Assembly: GCF_021650705.1 (NCBI RefSeq)
Contig: NZ_CP087138.1
Coordinates: 930,001-994,000 of the forward strand
DNA: 64,000 bases
From: Pseudomonas sp. KNUC1026
GTDB lineage: Bacteria; Pseudomonadota; Gammaproteobacteria; Pseudomonadales; Pseudomonadaceae
Direction of reading: 5' to 3'
Shown here: positions 1 to 8,796 of the stretch, piece by piece
Layout of the letters: each line of letters opens with the position of its first letter
Numbering within the stretch: the stretch's first letter is position 1
The notes under the pieces: model-generated
Told to the model about the DNA's origin: nothing
Seen by the model: the letters and a program-made list of their open reading frames with translations, nothing else
The model's database searches: none
Program-made: the position numbers and the translations under genes

Positions 1-268
1 GCTCCAGCGCCAGGAAGTAACACAGCGAATAGCCGCCGATCAGCAAGGCGCCGGTACGCACCACCGGCCAGCGCTGGCCCTTGGGCGGCAGCCAGCGGCG
101 GTGAAACAGCGCGAGCAGCGCCAGCCCCAGCAGGGCGGCGGTAAAGCGCAAGGTGAGGATGGCGAAGGCCGAGCTGTGGTCAAGGCCCCAGCGGGAGAAG
201 ATCGCCGCGCTGCCCCACAGCAGCACGAACAGGGCAGTAGGGCCCCAGGTGTGGAGATAGGAACGCAT
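1..268 (-). CDS. EamA/DMT-family transporter, C-terminally cut by the window edge
   Basis: The 89 visible residues begin MRSYLHTWGPTALFVLLWGS and form at least three hydrophobic helices in the pattern of the drug/metabolite transporter (EamA) family. Such proteins have ten helices and export small metabolites across the inner membrane; the substrate cannot be told. The Gly-Ser-Ala-Ala after the first helix and the second-helix Leu-Arg-Phe are typical of the family. The rest of the gene lies to the left of the window. Confidence 0.75.
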   Translation of the reverse strand, partial: MRSYLHTWGPTALFVLLWGSAAIFSRWGLDHSSAFAILTLRFTAALLGLALLALFHRRWLPPKGQRWPVVRTGALLIGGYSLCYFLALE

Positions 269-511
269 GTGATACCTGCTTTGAAATCGTCCAGCTATAC
301 CCGCGCGCAGCTGTACCGCCTCGAATCAGAGGCTGGCGCGCGGGAACGGAGAAAGGGTCAGCGGCCCGAAGCGGGCGGCGCGACTGCGGCGATGGCCACA
401 ACGGCGCACTGAACGACCACGATCGACTGGGCGTTGGCAGGCATGAAGGGTTTCCGAAGGAAAGTGATGTGCCGGGACTGTAAGCCAGAAACCGCAGGCC
501 CGGCAAGCACG

Positions 512-1285
512 TCAATCGGCCAGATGGATGCCGAAGCCTCCAGCGCCCGGCTTGTGCTCGGGCTTGAGCTCAAGCGCCGGAATCGCGTAATCGCCGCCGT
601 TCTGCCGGCGGAAAGGGATCGGTGCGGCGCTGAACAGGCTGGCCAGGCGCTCGCCCAGTTGCGCTTCGATCTGCGCGAAGCGCGCCTCGTCCACGCGGCT
701 GGTGCGATGCACCAGAAACGGCGGCAGCACGTCGAAGCCGGGGTAGTGCAACACGCCGTGGTGAATGGGGAACAGCAGGTCGTCGATCGGCCCGTTGATG
801 CCGCGTGCGCTGTAATGGCTTTCCCAACCACCGGTGGTCACCAGCAGCATCGCGCGCTTGCCGGCCATCCGGCCTTCGCCGTAACGGTCGCCCCAATGCT
901 GGTCGGAGTGCTCGCCCACGCCGTAGGCGAAGCCATAGGCGTAGACCCGCTCCACCCAGCCCTTGAGGATCGCAGGCAGGCTGAACCACCAGAGCGGAAA
1001 TTGCAGGATCAGCGCGTCGGCCCAGTCGAGCTTGGCTTGCTCGGCGCTGATCTGAGGGTGCTGCTCGCCGCTGTCGAGGCCTTCGAGCGAGGCGAGCGAG
1101 GGGTCGAACGGGCCGTCGCCGGGCGGGAAGTCCTCGGCATCGAGGGTAGCTTTGAAGCCCATGGCGTAGAGGTCACTCACCTGCACGCTGTGGCCCGCCG
1201 CTTCCAGTTGCCGCACGGCGCTGCGCAGCAAGGCACCGTTGAGCGATTGCGGTTCGGGGTGGGCGAAGACGATCAACACATTCAT
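512..1285 (-). CDS. NAD(P)H dehydrogenase (quinone)-like flavoprotein
   Basis: A 257-residue cytoplasmic protein with a flavodoxin-like fold. The N-terminal strand and phosphate loop (AHPEPQSLN, residues 8-16), the central FPLWWFSLPA motif and TTGGWESHY are hallmarks of the NQO1/KefF-type NAD(P)H oxidoreductase family, which uses FMN or FAD to reduce quinones or other electrophiles by two electrons. Its length is typical. It is divergent from a LysR regulator 64 nt away, an arrangement that usually means the regulator controls it. The substrate is unknown. Confidence 0.8.
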   Translation of the reverse strand: MNVLIVFAHPEPQSLNGALLRSAVRQLEAAGHSVQVSDLYAMGFKATLDAEDFPPGDGPFDPSLASLEGLDSGEQHPQISAEQAKLDWADALILQFPLWWFSLPAILKGWVERVYAYGFAYGVGEHSDQHWGDRYGEGRMAGKRAMLLVTTGGWESHYSARGINGPIDDLLFPIHHGVLHYPGFDVLPPFLVHRTSRVDEARFAQIEAQLGERLASLFSAAPIPFRRQNGGDYAIPALELKPEHKPGAGGFGIHLAD

Positions 1286-1349
1286 CAGGCAGGCTCCTGT
1301 GGCAAAGATGCTGCAAAGGGTGCCAAGCGTGCTTATATAGCGGAAATGA

Positions 1350-2270
1350 ATGGCTCAAATCCCAGGCATAACCGTGATTGATTTCGCAAGGCTCGACCTC
1401 AACCTGTTGCTCACCCTCGACGTGCTGCTCGACACCTTGAACGTGACCCGCGCCGCCGAGCGCTTGAACCTCTCGCAGCCGGCGGTGAGTGTGCAACTGG
1501 CGCGCTTGCGCGAGCATTTCGATGACCCGCTGTTGCTGCCCGGCCCACGCGGCATGCGCCCTACGGCAAGGGCGTTGGCGCTGGCCGACCCGCTGCGCGC
1601 AGCGCTCGAAGCCTTGGGCCAGGCGGTGGCGCCGAGCGCGCCGTTCGACCCGGCGCACGCCACGCTCACCTGGAAGGTCGCGGCCACCGACTACGGCGAA
1701 ACGTGCCTGGTGCTGCCGGCCCTGGCCCGGCTGCGCGAGCAGGCGCCGGGCACGCGCCTGGCGATGCTGGAGCTCAACCCACCGCGCCTGGCCCAGGCGG
1801 CCGAGCAGGGCCTGCTGGACCTGGCCTTTCATACGCGCGAAGGCTCACCGCCCGGGCTGCACTGCCGTTCGCTTTTTCATGAGCGCTATGTGCTGGCGGG
1901 CCGCGCGGGCCACCCGGCTTTGGCCGGGACGCTCAGCCTGGAGCAGTTTGCGCAGTTGGAGCATGCAATCGTGTCGCCCGATGGCGGCGGCTTTGCCGGG
2001 GTGACCGACCAGGCACTGGCGAGCCTCGGCTTGCAACGCCGTGTGGTGCTGTCGGTGCCGCACTTTCTGTTCCTGCGCGCTGCGCTGATGCACACCGACC
2101 TGGTGGCCATGGTGCCGCTGCGCCTGGTGCAGGGTGAGCCAGGCCTGGCGCTCGCCGAGCCGCCCCTGCCGGTGCCGGGTTACGAGATGGTGATGCTGTG
2201 GCCGGAGCGGCTGCACCGTGACGGCGCCCACCGCTGGCTGCGTGAATGCATCCTCGCCGGGTTGCAGTAG
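1350..2270 (+). CDS. LysR-family transcriptional regulator
   Basis: 306 residues with an N-terminal winged helix-turn-helix (about residues 15-70, containing NVTRAAERLNLSQPAVS) followed by a periplasmic-binding-protein-like effector domain, the usual LysR plan. The DLNLL start and the LPGPRGMRPT stretch resemble the NodD/NahR/PcpR-like subgroup that responds to aromatic or other small inducers. It is divergent from the quinone-oxidoreductase-like gene and probably regulates it. GTG codons just downstream of the ATG are possible alternative starts. Confidence 0.85.
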   Translation: MAQIPGITVIDFARLDLNLLLTLDVLLDTLNVTRAAERLNLSQPAVSVQLARLREHFDDPLLLPGPRGMRPTARALALADPLRAALEALGQAVAPSAPFDPAHATLTWKVAATDYGETCLVLPALARLREQAPGTRLAMLELNPPRLAQAAEQGLLDLAFHTREGSPPGLHCRSLFHERYVLAGRAGHPALAGTLSLEQFAQLEHAIVSPDGGGFAGVTDQALASLGLQRRVVLSVPHFLFLRAALMHTDLVAMVPLRLVQGEPGLALAEPPLPVPGYEMVMLWPERLHRDGAHRWLRECILAGLQ

Positions 2271-2278
2271 CCCGCAAA

Positions 2279-2307
2279 CACAACGGCCGCCTTGCGGCGG
2301 CCGTGTG
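2279..2307. terminator. Hairpin between converging genes
   Basis: ACGGCCGCC, a TTGC loop and GGCGGCCGT form a perfect 9-bp G+C stem, extended by flanking CACA/GTG. It lies between the ends of the LysR gene and the convergent small gene, so it probably works in both directions. Confidence 0.65.
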
Positions 2308-2322
2308 CGGTGGCGAACAGGC

Positions 2323-2670
2323 TCAGACGAAACGCTGCCTGGCCTTGCCACGGGGCAGGCGGCTGCCGGTGCCGTCCAGGCGCTGCTGCCAGGCGGCGGC
2401 CACGCTGAAGCCGCCACTGCGGGCCGGGCGTGCCACGGCAGGCGCGGCTGCAGGCGCAGCTACGGGCGCCGCCACCGGGGCGGCTTTTGGCTTGCGCAGG
2501 TCGGCCAGTGTAGGGGTGGCCTTTTTGGCAGGCGCCGTTTCCTGTGGCTTGCCCAGCGACCGCTGGCAGCTTTTGCAGGATACGTCGGTGGCACTGGCGC
2601 TGGCGCTGAGGGTGGCGCTGCTGCGCCCGCAAGCGCTGTCCTGGCCGTTGGTTGAGTAGTGGATGACCAA
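2323..2670 (-). CDS. Small Ala/Pro-rich protein with N-terminal cysteine motif
   Basis: No function recognised. The N-terminal third carries Cys residues in a CGR ... SCKSC pattern that could bind a metal. The remainder is a low-complexity Ala-Pro-Val linker ending in a basic tail (PRGKARQRF). A TTG start at 2670 is chosen because a GGAG sits about 9 nt upstream; a second TTG at 2685 would add five residues. Neighbours give no clue. Confidence 0.5.
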   Translation of the reverse strand: MVIHYSTNGQDSACGRSSATLSASASATDVSCKSCQRSLGKPQETAPAKKATPTLADLRKPKAAPVAAPVAAPAAAPAVARPARSGGFSVAAAWQQRLDGTGSRLPRGKARQRFV

Positions 2671-2737
2671 ACCGTGAATCTCCAAGGCGTTGAAACGGCG
2701 CGCATTTTTACATATTTCGCAGCAATTGGCAGACCGC

Positions 2738-3814
2738 TCAGCGTGTGATGCGAATAATCTGCCGCGCCACGAAGGCGCCAGTGAGGATCACCGCGAACAG
2801 GCGCAGCGTCTGCATGGCCAGCACCAGGCCGACGTCGGCGTGAATGTCGACTGCGATGATCGCCATCGAATCCAGCCCACCTGGGCTGGTGGCCAGGTAC
2901 ATGGAGAGAAAATCCGTACCCATCCAGCGCGCCAGCACCCAGGCCAGCGCCGCGCACAGCACTACCAGCGCGAGCGACCCCGCCAGCATCGCAGGCAGCC
3001 GACGCCATACGTAGGCGACCGTGGCGCGGTCAAAGCGCAGGCCGATGTAGCAACCGATCACGCCGTACGCCAGCGAGAGCAGCCAGCCCGGCAGGCTCAC
3101 CGGCAGCACACCGGCCAGTTGCAGCCCGCCGCCGATCACCATCGGCACCAGCAGGGCGCCGGCCGGCACCCAGTTGCCCAGTGCCACCCCCACGCCCAGC
3201 ACCGCGAGGTTGGCCAGCAGCACGCCGATGTGCGGTGCGGCCATCGCCATGGCGGTGCTGTGGCTGTCGCTGCCACCGCCATTGACCCCCAGCCAGCGGC
3301 TGATCAGCGCGCCTGCCATCACCACGCACACCACCCGCACGTACTGCATGGTGGCGACCACCCGTGGGTCGGCGCCGTGGTCTTCGGCCATCGCCACCAT
3401 CGCCGAAGCTGCGCCCGGCGACGTGCCCCAGGCCGCGGTGCTACCGGGGATGCCGCCCAGGCGCACCATGCCCAGCGCCACCACCACACTGAGCAAGGTC
3501 GTGACCACTGTGGCGGCGACCATCGCCGGCCACGCATCGGCCACCGCACCCAGCACCGCCCAGGTCATCGAATGGGCCACCAGCAAACCCACGCAGCCCT
3601 GGCTCAGGCGAAACGCCTGGCGCGGCAGGCGCAGGTTCACACCGCTGACGCCAAAGCCGATGGCCACCAGCATGGGCCCGATGAATTGCCCGGCAGGCAG
3701 GTTGAGGTGATTGAGCAGTTGGCTGGCGCTTGCGGCCAGCAGGATCAAGGCGAGCCAGCGAACGCTGCTGGGCCAGGTACGAAGGGACAGCGATACGGCG
3801 GGGGGCAAGGGCAT
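2738..3814 (-). CDS. AbrB-family membrane protein (PF05145-type)
   Basis: 358 residues with roughly ten hydrophobic segments arranged as an internal duplication, each half holding a Gly-Pro-x-Leu-like motif (for example LPAGQFIGPMLVA near residue 45). This is the pattern of the AbrB/'ammonia monooxygenase-like' inner-membrane family. Members are poorly characterised; some have been linked to export or regulation of small acids. Here it stands alone and is divergent from the ATPase gene. Confidence 0.75.
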   Translation of the reverse strand: MPLPPAVSLSLRTWPSSVRWLALILLAASASQLLNHLNLPAGQFIGPMLVAIGFGVSGVNLRLPRQAFRLSQGCVGLLVAHSMTWAVLGAVADAWPAMVAATVVTTLLSVVVALGMVRLGGIPGSTAAWGTSPGAASAMVAMAEDHGADPRVVATMQYVRVVCVVMAGALISRWLGVNGGGSDSHSTAMAMAAPHIGVLLANLAVLGVGVALGNWVPAGALLVPMVIGGGLQLAGVLPVSLPGWLLSLAYGVIGCYIGLRFDRATVAYVWRRLPAMLAGSLALVVLCAALAWVLARWMGTDFLSMYLATSPGGLDSMAIIAVDIHADVGLVLAMQTLRLFAVILTGAFVARQIIRITR

Positions 3815-3964
3815 CTCCGAGCCTGGGTGAGGTCGGGGGCCAGGCTTGTGGGCAATTATCCGGGGGCTAACCGATTCGGTCTATTTGCAAAAAGGAATGG
3901 ATTGATCGATTTGGGGAATGAATTTTGTGACATTTCCGAAATGCGTACCCATCGGAGGGCTCCC

Positions 3965-4002
3965 TATAATCACTCTATAATTGCTTTATAATTCTCTGTA
4001 AT
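3965..4002 (+). promoter_or_regulatory. Tandem TATAAT boxes upstream of the ATPase gene
   Basis: Three perfect TATAAT hexamers begin at 3965, 3976 and 3987, exactly 11 bp apart, followed by a degenerate TGTAAT at 3997. This A+T-rich block ends 20 bases before the ATG at 4023 and contrasts with the G+C-rich surroundings. It could be stacked -10 boxes or an operator with helical phasing. Confidence 0.55.
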
Positions 4003-4022
4003 CGTATTTCGGAGTTCAGTCC

Positions 4023-5180
4023 ATGTCCGCCACCTTCTACCATCGCCCGGCACTGGCAAGTCGGCTTTCCAAGCTCATCCTCAACGTTGCGGTGGGCAGC
4101 GCAGCCGGCTCCGGAGTTTTCCTGGCAGCCCCGAGGCGCACGGGCAAATCCACGTTCGTGCGCGAAGACCTGCGCCCGGCATTGGAGGAGGCCGGTGCTA
4201 TCGTGCTGTATGCCGATCTCTGGAAAGACCTCACCAAAGACCCTGGCGCGGTGATCGTCGAGGCGGTGCGTGAAGCGGTCGGGCGAAGCGAGGGGTTCAT
4301 CACTCGGCTGGCAAAGTCCGCCGGCATGGAGAAGGTCACCGTCGGGGGCCTCAACTTTAGCCTCGACAGGATCGGCCTGGGCAAGGACATCGACCTGACC
4401 AGCGCACTGGTGGCGCTCTCCGACGAGTCACGCAAGGTTATCGTGCTGATGATCGACGAGGCCCAGCAGGCGATCACCACAGAGCAAGGCGCCGCCGCAT
4501 TGTTTGCGCTCAAGGCGGCCCGGGATGAACTCAACAGTTCCAAGCATCATGGGCTGCGTGTGGTGTGCACCGGTTCCAACCGGGACAAGCTGGCAATGCT
4601 GCGCAATAGCAAGGACCAGGCTTTTTTCGGCGCCTCCATGGTGGAGTTTCCGACGCTGGACCAGGCCTTCATCGACTGGTTCTGCGCCAATGTCGACCTC
4701 CCTGCGGCCCTGGACCCGGCCACGGTGTTCGAGCTGTTCGAGGAGTGCGGCTTCCGCCCGGAACTGCTGGGCGCGGCGGCAGACGAAATTCGCTTCGACT
4801 TCTCACTCGATCCCTCTCAAGTGGCCGTGCGCTTCGCAGAATGCGTTCGCGCGCAGGCCAATGAGCTTCAGGCCAATCTGAAAAAGGTCATTCATAGCCT
4901 GACGCCTGTTCAGTCGGCGGTGCTGCGGGTGATGAGTGTCAAGGGAGACGACTTCGCGCCTTTTGAAGCGCCGACCATGGCGCTCTATGCCAAGGCGATG
5001 CAGCAGGCGGCCGTCTCTGAGCAACAAGCCAAGGCTGAGATCTCCAATGTGCAGCAGGCACTGATCGCCTTGCAGGAAAAGAACCTGGTGTGGCGAGCCT
5101 CACGCGGGGTTTATGCCGTGGATGAACCGGTGACCGTCGAGTTGTTGCAGGCAGCAGGGATGCTGGAAGGACTGGATTGA
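4023..5180 (+). CDS. AAA/STAND-like ATPase with C-terminal winged-helix region
   Basis: 385 residues. A Walker A motif APRRTGKST lies near residues 39-47 and a Walker B VLMIDEAQ near residue 145, followed by a sensor-like VCTGSNRDK. This is the layout of the archaeal-type ATPase/STAND group. The C-terminal third (LTPVQSAVLRVMS ... QALIALQEKNLVW) looks like a winged helix as found in Orc1/Cdc6-like and related ATPases. No partner gene is present, so the role is unknown. REP palindromes lie immediately downstream. Confidence 0.65.
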   Translation: MSATFYHRPALASRLSKLILNVAVGSAAGSGVFLAAPRRTGKSTFVREDLRPALEEAGAIVLYADLWKDLTKDPGAVIVEAVREAVGRSEGFITRLAKSAGMEKVTVGGLNFSLDRIGLGKDIDLTSALVALSDESRKVIVLMIDEAQQAITTEQGAAALFALKAARDELNSSKHHGLRVVCTGSNRDKLAMLRNSKDQAFFGASMVEFPTLDQAFIDWFCANVDLPAALDPATVFELFEECGFRPELLGAAADEIRFDFSLDPSQVAVRFAECVRAQANELQANLKKVIHSLTPVQSAVLRVMSVKGDDFAPFEAPTMALYAKAMQQAAVSEQQAKAEISNVQQALIALQEKNLVWRASRGVYAVDEPVTVELLQAAGMLEGLD

Positions 5181-5192
5181 GGCGTTTCGCCG

Positions 5193-5285
5193 GTTGCACG
5201 TCGCCCGGCGAGCCGGCCTCCCACCAAGGTTCGGCGATGAGGCTCAGCTCAGAGGGTAGGAGGGCGGCAAGCCGCGCGACGTGCA
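5193..5285. repeat. REPIN: two inverted REP palindromes
   Basis: GCACGTCGCCCGGCGAGCC at the left and GGCGGCAAGCCGCGCGACGT at the right are REP sequences in opposite orientation, separated by about 30 bp. The same pair, with a nearly identical left half, flanks the RAYT gene at 54.4 kb, so it was probably mobilised by that transposase. Confidence 0.8.
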
Positions 5286-5302
5286 GTGGGCGACTGCATC
5301 AC

Positions 5303-6130
5303 TCACGGCGCAAACGGCAACACCCGCTTGTGCTGAGTCTTGTCATAGGTGCGCACGATGATGTCATACGCTTCCTGGCTCACCGCCTCACCATGCAGGA
5401 AGGCATCGATCTGCGCATAGCTCACCCCGTGGGCGTGCTCGTCCGGTTTACCGGGGTTGAGCTCTTCCAGGTCGGCAGTCGGCACCTTCATCACCAGGCT
5501 TTCCGGCCCGCCAAGGAATTGCGCGATCGCACGCACCTGATGCTTCACCAGCCCGCTCAGCGGGGCCAGGTCGCAGGCGCCGTCGCCGAACTTGGTGAAG
5601 AAGCCCATCACCGCTTCGGCGGCATGGTCGGTGCCGATGACCAGGCCGTCGTAGGCGTTGGCGATGGTGTACTGCGCAACCATGCGAATGCGCGCCTTGG
5701 TGTTGCCCATCACGAAATCGCGGCGAGCCGGGGTCAGGCCTTCGAGGTGGCTGACGGTCTCGGCCAGGCCTTTGACGGCGCCGGCGATGTTCACTGTGGC
5801 TTCTTCATCGGCGGCGACAAAGCGCATGGCCGCAGCGGCATCGGCCTCGTCGTGTTGCACGCCGTGGGGCAGGCGCACGGCGACGAAACGGTAGGCGCTG
5901 TCGCCGGTTTCCTTGCGCAGTTCCTCGACGCTCAGCTGCGCCAGGCGCCCGGCGGTGGAGGAGTCCACACCACCGCTGATGCCCAGCACCAGCACCTTGA
6001 GCCCGGAGGCCTTGAGGGTGTTCTTGATGAAGGCCTTGCGCCGCTCGACTTCGGCGGCCAGGGCGGCCTGGTCCTTGAACGCGGGGGTGACAGCCAGCGC
6101 AGCGGCGATTTCGGCTTGGCGGTTGCTCAT
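5303..6130 (-). CDS. nadE: NH3-dependent NAD+ synthetase
   Basis: 275 residues, the usual length of the ammonia-dependent enzyme. It adenylates nicotinic acid adenine dinucleotide and amidates it to NAD+, the final step of NAD synthesis. The ATP-pyrophosphatase P-loop SGGVDS is at residues 52-57. The downstream ATP/NaAD-binding motifs [18 protein letters not shown] and [11 protein letters not shown] are intact. It is the last gene of the pncA-pncB-nadE set, 21 nt after pncB, and is probably under NrtR control. Confidence 0.95.
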   Translation of the reverse strand: MSNRQAEIAAALAVTPAFKDQAALAAEVERRKAFIKNTLKASGLKVLVLGISGGVDSSTAGRLAQLSVEELRKETGDSAYRFVAVRLPHGVQHDEADAAAAMRFVAADEEATVNIAGAVKGLAETVSHLEGLTPARRDFVMGNTKARIRMVAQYTIANAYDGLVIGTDHAAEAVMGFFTKFGDGACDLAPLSGLVKHQVRAIAQFLGGPESLVMKVPTADLEELNPGKPDEHAHGVSYAQIDAFLHGEAVSQEAYDIIVRTYDKTQHKRVLPFAP

Positions 6131-6151
6131 GTCGGTCTCCTTGAGGGCGGG

Positions 6152-7346
6152 TCAGACGCGGAAAACGTGTTTGAGGTAGGCGACGAAGTTTTCGTCGCGG
6201 CATTGGGTCTTGCCGGGGCTGTCGGAGATCTTCGCCACCGGCTGGCCGTTGCAGGCCGTCATCTTGATCACGATGTTCAAAGGCTTCACCCCCGGGATGT
6301 CGCAGGTGAGGTTGGTGCCGATGCCGAAGCTTACATTGATCCGCTGGTGCAGTGCGCGATCGAGCCCCAGCGCCTTCTCGAGGTTGAGCCCGTCGGAGAA
6401 CACCAGCGTCTTGCTCAGTGGGTCGATGCCGAGCTTTTCATAGTGGGCGATGGCCTTTTCCGCCCACTGCAACGGGTCGCCCGAGTCATGGCGCAAGCCA
6501 TCGAAGAGCTTGGCGAAGAACAGGTCGAAGTCGTTCAGGAAGGCATCCATGGTGATGCAGTCGGTCAGCGCGATGCCGAGGAGGCCACGGTACTCGCGTA
6601 CCCAGCAGTCCAGCGCGGCGTTCTGGCTGTCGATCAGCCGCGGGCCCAGTTGCTGGTGGGCCATCAGCCATTCGTGGGCCATGGTGCCGAGTGGGCGAAC
6701 GTCCAGCTCGCGGGCCAGGTGTACGTTGCTGGTGCCGACGAAACGGCCGGGGAAGTCATGCTTGAGCACGTTGACCACCTCTTCCTGCACCCGGTAAGAG
6801 AAGCGCCGGCGAGTGCCGAAGTCCGCGACCTGAAAGCCTGCCAGCTCCGCCGGGCTGGCTTCACCGCGCAGCCAGTCGAGCTTGCTGTAGAGGCGCTCGC
6901 GCACCTGCTCGATCACGACATCGCGGTGTACGTAACGGTTGCGCACCTCGCTGATGATCGCCAGCAGCGGCACTTCGTAAAGGATCACGTGCAGCCACGG
7001 CCCGCGCAGGCGCACGCAGAGCTGGCCGTCCTCGACGCTGGTGTGCACATAGCGCAGGTTGAAGCGGAACAGGCTGAGGAAGCGGATGAAGTCCGGCTTC
7101 ACGAACGGGATCTTCTCCAGCCAGGTCAACTGGTCGGGGGTGACGCTGATCTCGGCCAGCCGCTCGATCTGGTAGCGGATCTCGGCGAGGTCAGGGCGTG
7201 AGGTCCTCGGCGTTGCGGCAGCGAAATTCCCACTCCACCTCGGCGTTGGGGTAGTTGTGCAGCACGGCCTGCATCATGGTGAGCTTGTAGAAGTCGGTAT
7301 CGAGCAGGTTCTGCACGATGCGGTCAGCGAATACGCTCTCGGTCAT
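6152..7346 (-). pseudogene. pncB: Nicotinate phosphoribosyltransferase, split by a +1 frameshift
   Basis: PncB converts nicotinate and PRPP to nicotinate mononucleotide in the Preiss-Handler salvage pathway. The first 51 codons ([15 protein letters not shown] ... NAEDLTP) end in a TGA at 7193-7191. The rest of the protein, from [11 protein letters not shown] to the C-terminus at 6152, continues in another frame. Removing one base near 7192 restores a reading frame of normal length, about 397 residues. All later regions look intact. The ATG at 7346 has AAGGAG 8 nt upstream; an ATG at 7352 overlaps the pncA stop. Either a real mutation or a sequence error. Confidence 0.85.
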
Positions 7347-7348
7347 GT

Positions 7349-7990
7349 TCATTGCTCCTTGCGATCAAGCGCTGCGTCCAGTTCCGGGGCGCTGGCGCAT
7401 AAAGTGATGCCGGCGGCGCGCATCTGGGCGCAGGCCGCGTCGGCGGTGGCTTGGGCGATGGCGCGGCAGGCGGGGAGGTACACCAGCACCTCCAGGCCTG
7501 CCTGGCGCAGTTGCAGGGCGGTGGTCTTCACGCAGTAGTCCAGCGCCAGCCCGCCCACCAGCACGGTGCTCACGCCCTGGGCGCGCAGGTACTCGATGGC
7601 ACCGGTGCTGCGCCGCTCGGCCAGGTCGTGGTAGCAGGCGCCGTAGGGGTGCAGCCCAGGCTCTACGCCTTTCCACACGAAGTAGTCGTAAGCCAGCGGC
7701 TCGGGTAATTCATCGAGCAGCTCGAAGCCCGGCGTGCCCGGTACGCAGTGGCTCACCCAGGTGAGGTCGGCGTCGGGCAGCGCCAGCGGTTGCAGCATTT
7801 CGGCGTGCGAGCCCACCACCCATGGCGCACTCGGCGAGTGTGCATCCTTGCTGCCCAGGCGCAGTTGCGCACGGCTGGCCAGCAGGTTGAGCTGCGCACC
7901 GATCAGGTGGCCCTCCGGCACCGGCAGCTCAGCAGGGCACAGAGGCGTGAAGCCTTTTTGCGCGTCGACGTCGAAACTGGCGATGGTCAT
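7349..7990 (-). CDS. pncA: Nicotinamidase
   Basis: 213 residues; hydrolyses nicotinamide to nicotinate and ammonia, feeding PncB. The Asp-Lys-Cys triad of the isochorismatase-like hydrolases is visible as D9 (in DVDAQKGF), K107 (in FVWKG) and C153 (in LALDYCVKT), and D49/H51 (KDAH) are metal ligands. The start at 7990 is preferred because GGAGAG precedes it; a longer reading would enter the promoter region. It overlaps or abuts pncB and is divergent from nrtR. Confidence 0.92.
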   Translation of the reverse strand: MTIASFDVDAQKGFTPLCPAELPVPEGHLIGAQLNLLASRAQLRLGSKDAHSPSAPWVVGSHAEMLQPLALPDADLTWVSHCVPGTPGFELLDELPEPLAYDYFVWKGVEPGLHPYGACYHDLAERRSTGAIEYLRAQGVSTVLVGGLALDYCVKTTALQLRQAGLEVLVYLPACRAIAQATADAACAQMRAAGITLCASAPELDAALDRKEQ

Positions 7991-8019
7991 GAGGGCTCTC
8001 CGCTGTGAATGGGGTAGAC

Positions 8020-8044
8020 ACATATTTCACCTGATGTAATATGT
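8020..8044. promoter_or_regulatory. Candidate NrtR operator
   Basis: A perfect 7-bp inverted repeat, ACATATT and AATATGT with an 11-bp spacer, sits in the 83-bp gap between pncA and nrtR. It is the most symmetrical A+T-rich element in the gap and suits a dimeric regulator that controls both directions. Assignment to NrtR is by position only. Confidence 0.5.
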
Positions 8045-8073
8045 AGTCGAGTTATTTCTGAAACGAGGCCGCG

Positions 8074-8745
8074 ATGAGCGATGCACTGATACTGGCCGGG
8101 GTCGACATCGTCGCCTTGCGCCTGGCGCCCACCGGGCTGGAGCTGCTGTTGATCCGCCGCGCTAACGCGCCCTTCGCCGGGCAGTGGGCCTTGCCCGGCG
8201 TGCTGGTCAACGGCCGCTGCGCCGACCCCAGCCTCGACGCCGCGGCTGCCCGCGCGCTGGATGAAAAGGCGCGCGTTACACCTCAATACCTGGAACAGGT
8301 AGCCACCGTCGGCAACGGCGAGCGCGACCCGCGCGGCTGGACGATGAGCAGCGTGTACCTCGCGCTGCTCGCACCCGAAGCCCAGGTGGAAGGGGAGGAC
8401 CTGGCGTTCTTCCCGCTGAGCGCCTTGCCCGAATTGCCTTTCGACCATGACGACCTGGTGCAGCGTGCGCGGGAGCGTTTGAGCAGCAAGGCCGTTTACA
8501 GTTCCTTGCCGCTGCTGCTGCTGGCCCCGTGCTTCACGGTGACTGAGGTATTGGGCGCGTTCGAAGCGGTGCTGGGCGCGGCGGTGCAGCACACCAGCCT
8601 GCGCAAGCGGCTGGAGCGGATGAAGCAGGAAGGCTGGGTGCGCGAGACCGGCGACAAGCGCTACCCGAAGATGGGCCGGCCGCAGCAGGTGCTGGAGCGG
8701 GCCAACAGCGAGGTGTTCCTGTTCGATCGCAGTGTGTTGGCGTGA
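8074..8745 (+). CDS. nrtR: NrtR-type Nudix-related transcriptional regulator of NAD metabolism
   Basis: 223 residues: an N-terminal Nudix-like domain (residues 5-135; RRANAPFAGQWALPGVLV) that lacks a full catalytic Nudix box, and a C-terminal winged helix (residues 150-215; HTSLRKRLERMKQEGWV, MGRPQQV). NrtR proteins repress NAD genes and are released by ADP-ribose-type products of NAD turnover. The gene is divergent from pncA-pncB-nadE, matching the arrangement of P. aeruginosa PA4916-PA4920, except that no nadD2 lies in this cluster. Confidence 0.88.
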   Translation: MSDALILAGVDIVALRLAPTGLELLLIRRANAPFAGQWALPGVLVNGRCADPSLDAAAARALDEKARVTPQYLEQVATVGNGERDPRGWTMSSVYLALLAPEAQVEGEDLAFFPLSALPELPFDHDDLVQRARERLSSKAVYSSLPLLLLAPCFTVTEVLGAFEAVLGAAVQHTSLRKRLERMKQEGWVRETGDKRYPKMGRPQQVLERANSEVFLFDRSVLA

Positions 8746-8753
8746 ACGCTGGC

Positions 8754-8787
8754 CGGCTTGCCCGCTGCCGGTGAGGCGGGCAAGCCG
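8754..8787. terminator. Bidirectional hairpin between nrtR and TonB receptor gene
   Basis: CGGCTTGCCCGC pairs perfectly with GCGGGCAAGCCG across a 10-base loop, giving a 12-bp stem between two convergent stops. There is no long T tract, so it may also act as an mRNA 3' end stabiliser. Confidence 0.65.
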
Positions 8788-8796
8788 ACCTTCAGG

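Noticed and set aside
358..443. 28-codon minus-strand frame beginning MPANAQSIVVVQCAVVAI
   Set aside because: Hydrophobic and protein-like, but the upstream ribosome site is weak and it is too short to support.
434..1381. Long open frame on the plus strand opposite the quinone oxidoreductase gene
   Set aside because: It is the antisense of a conserved gene in G+C-rich DNA; no ribosome site and no family motifs.
2690..3991. 433-codon plus-strand frame opposite the AbrB gene
   Set aside because: Composition is His/Gln/Arg-rich antisense of a membrane protein; not protein-like.
5177..7201. 674-codon plus-strand frame over nadE-pncB
   Set aside because: Shadow of conserved NAD genes.
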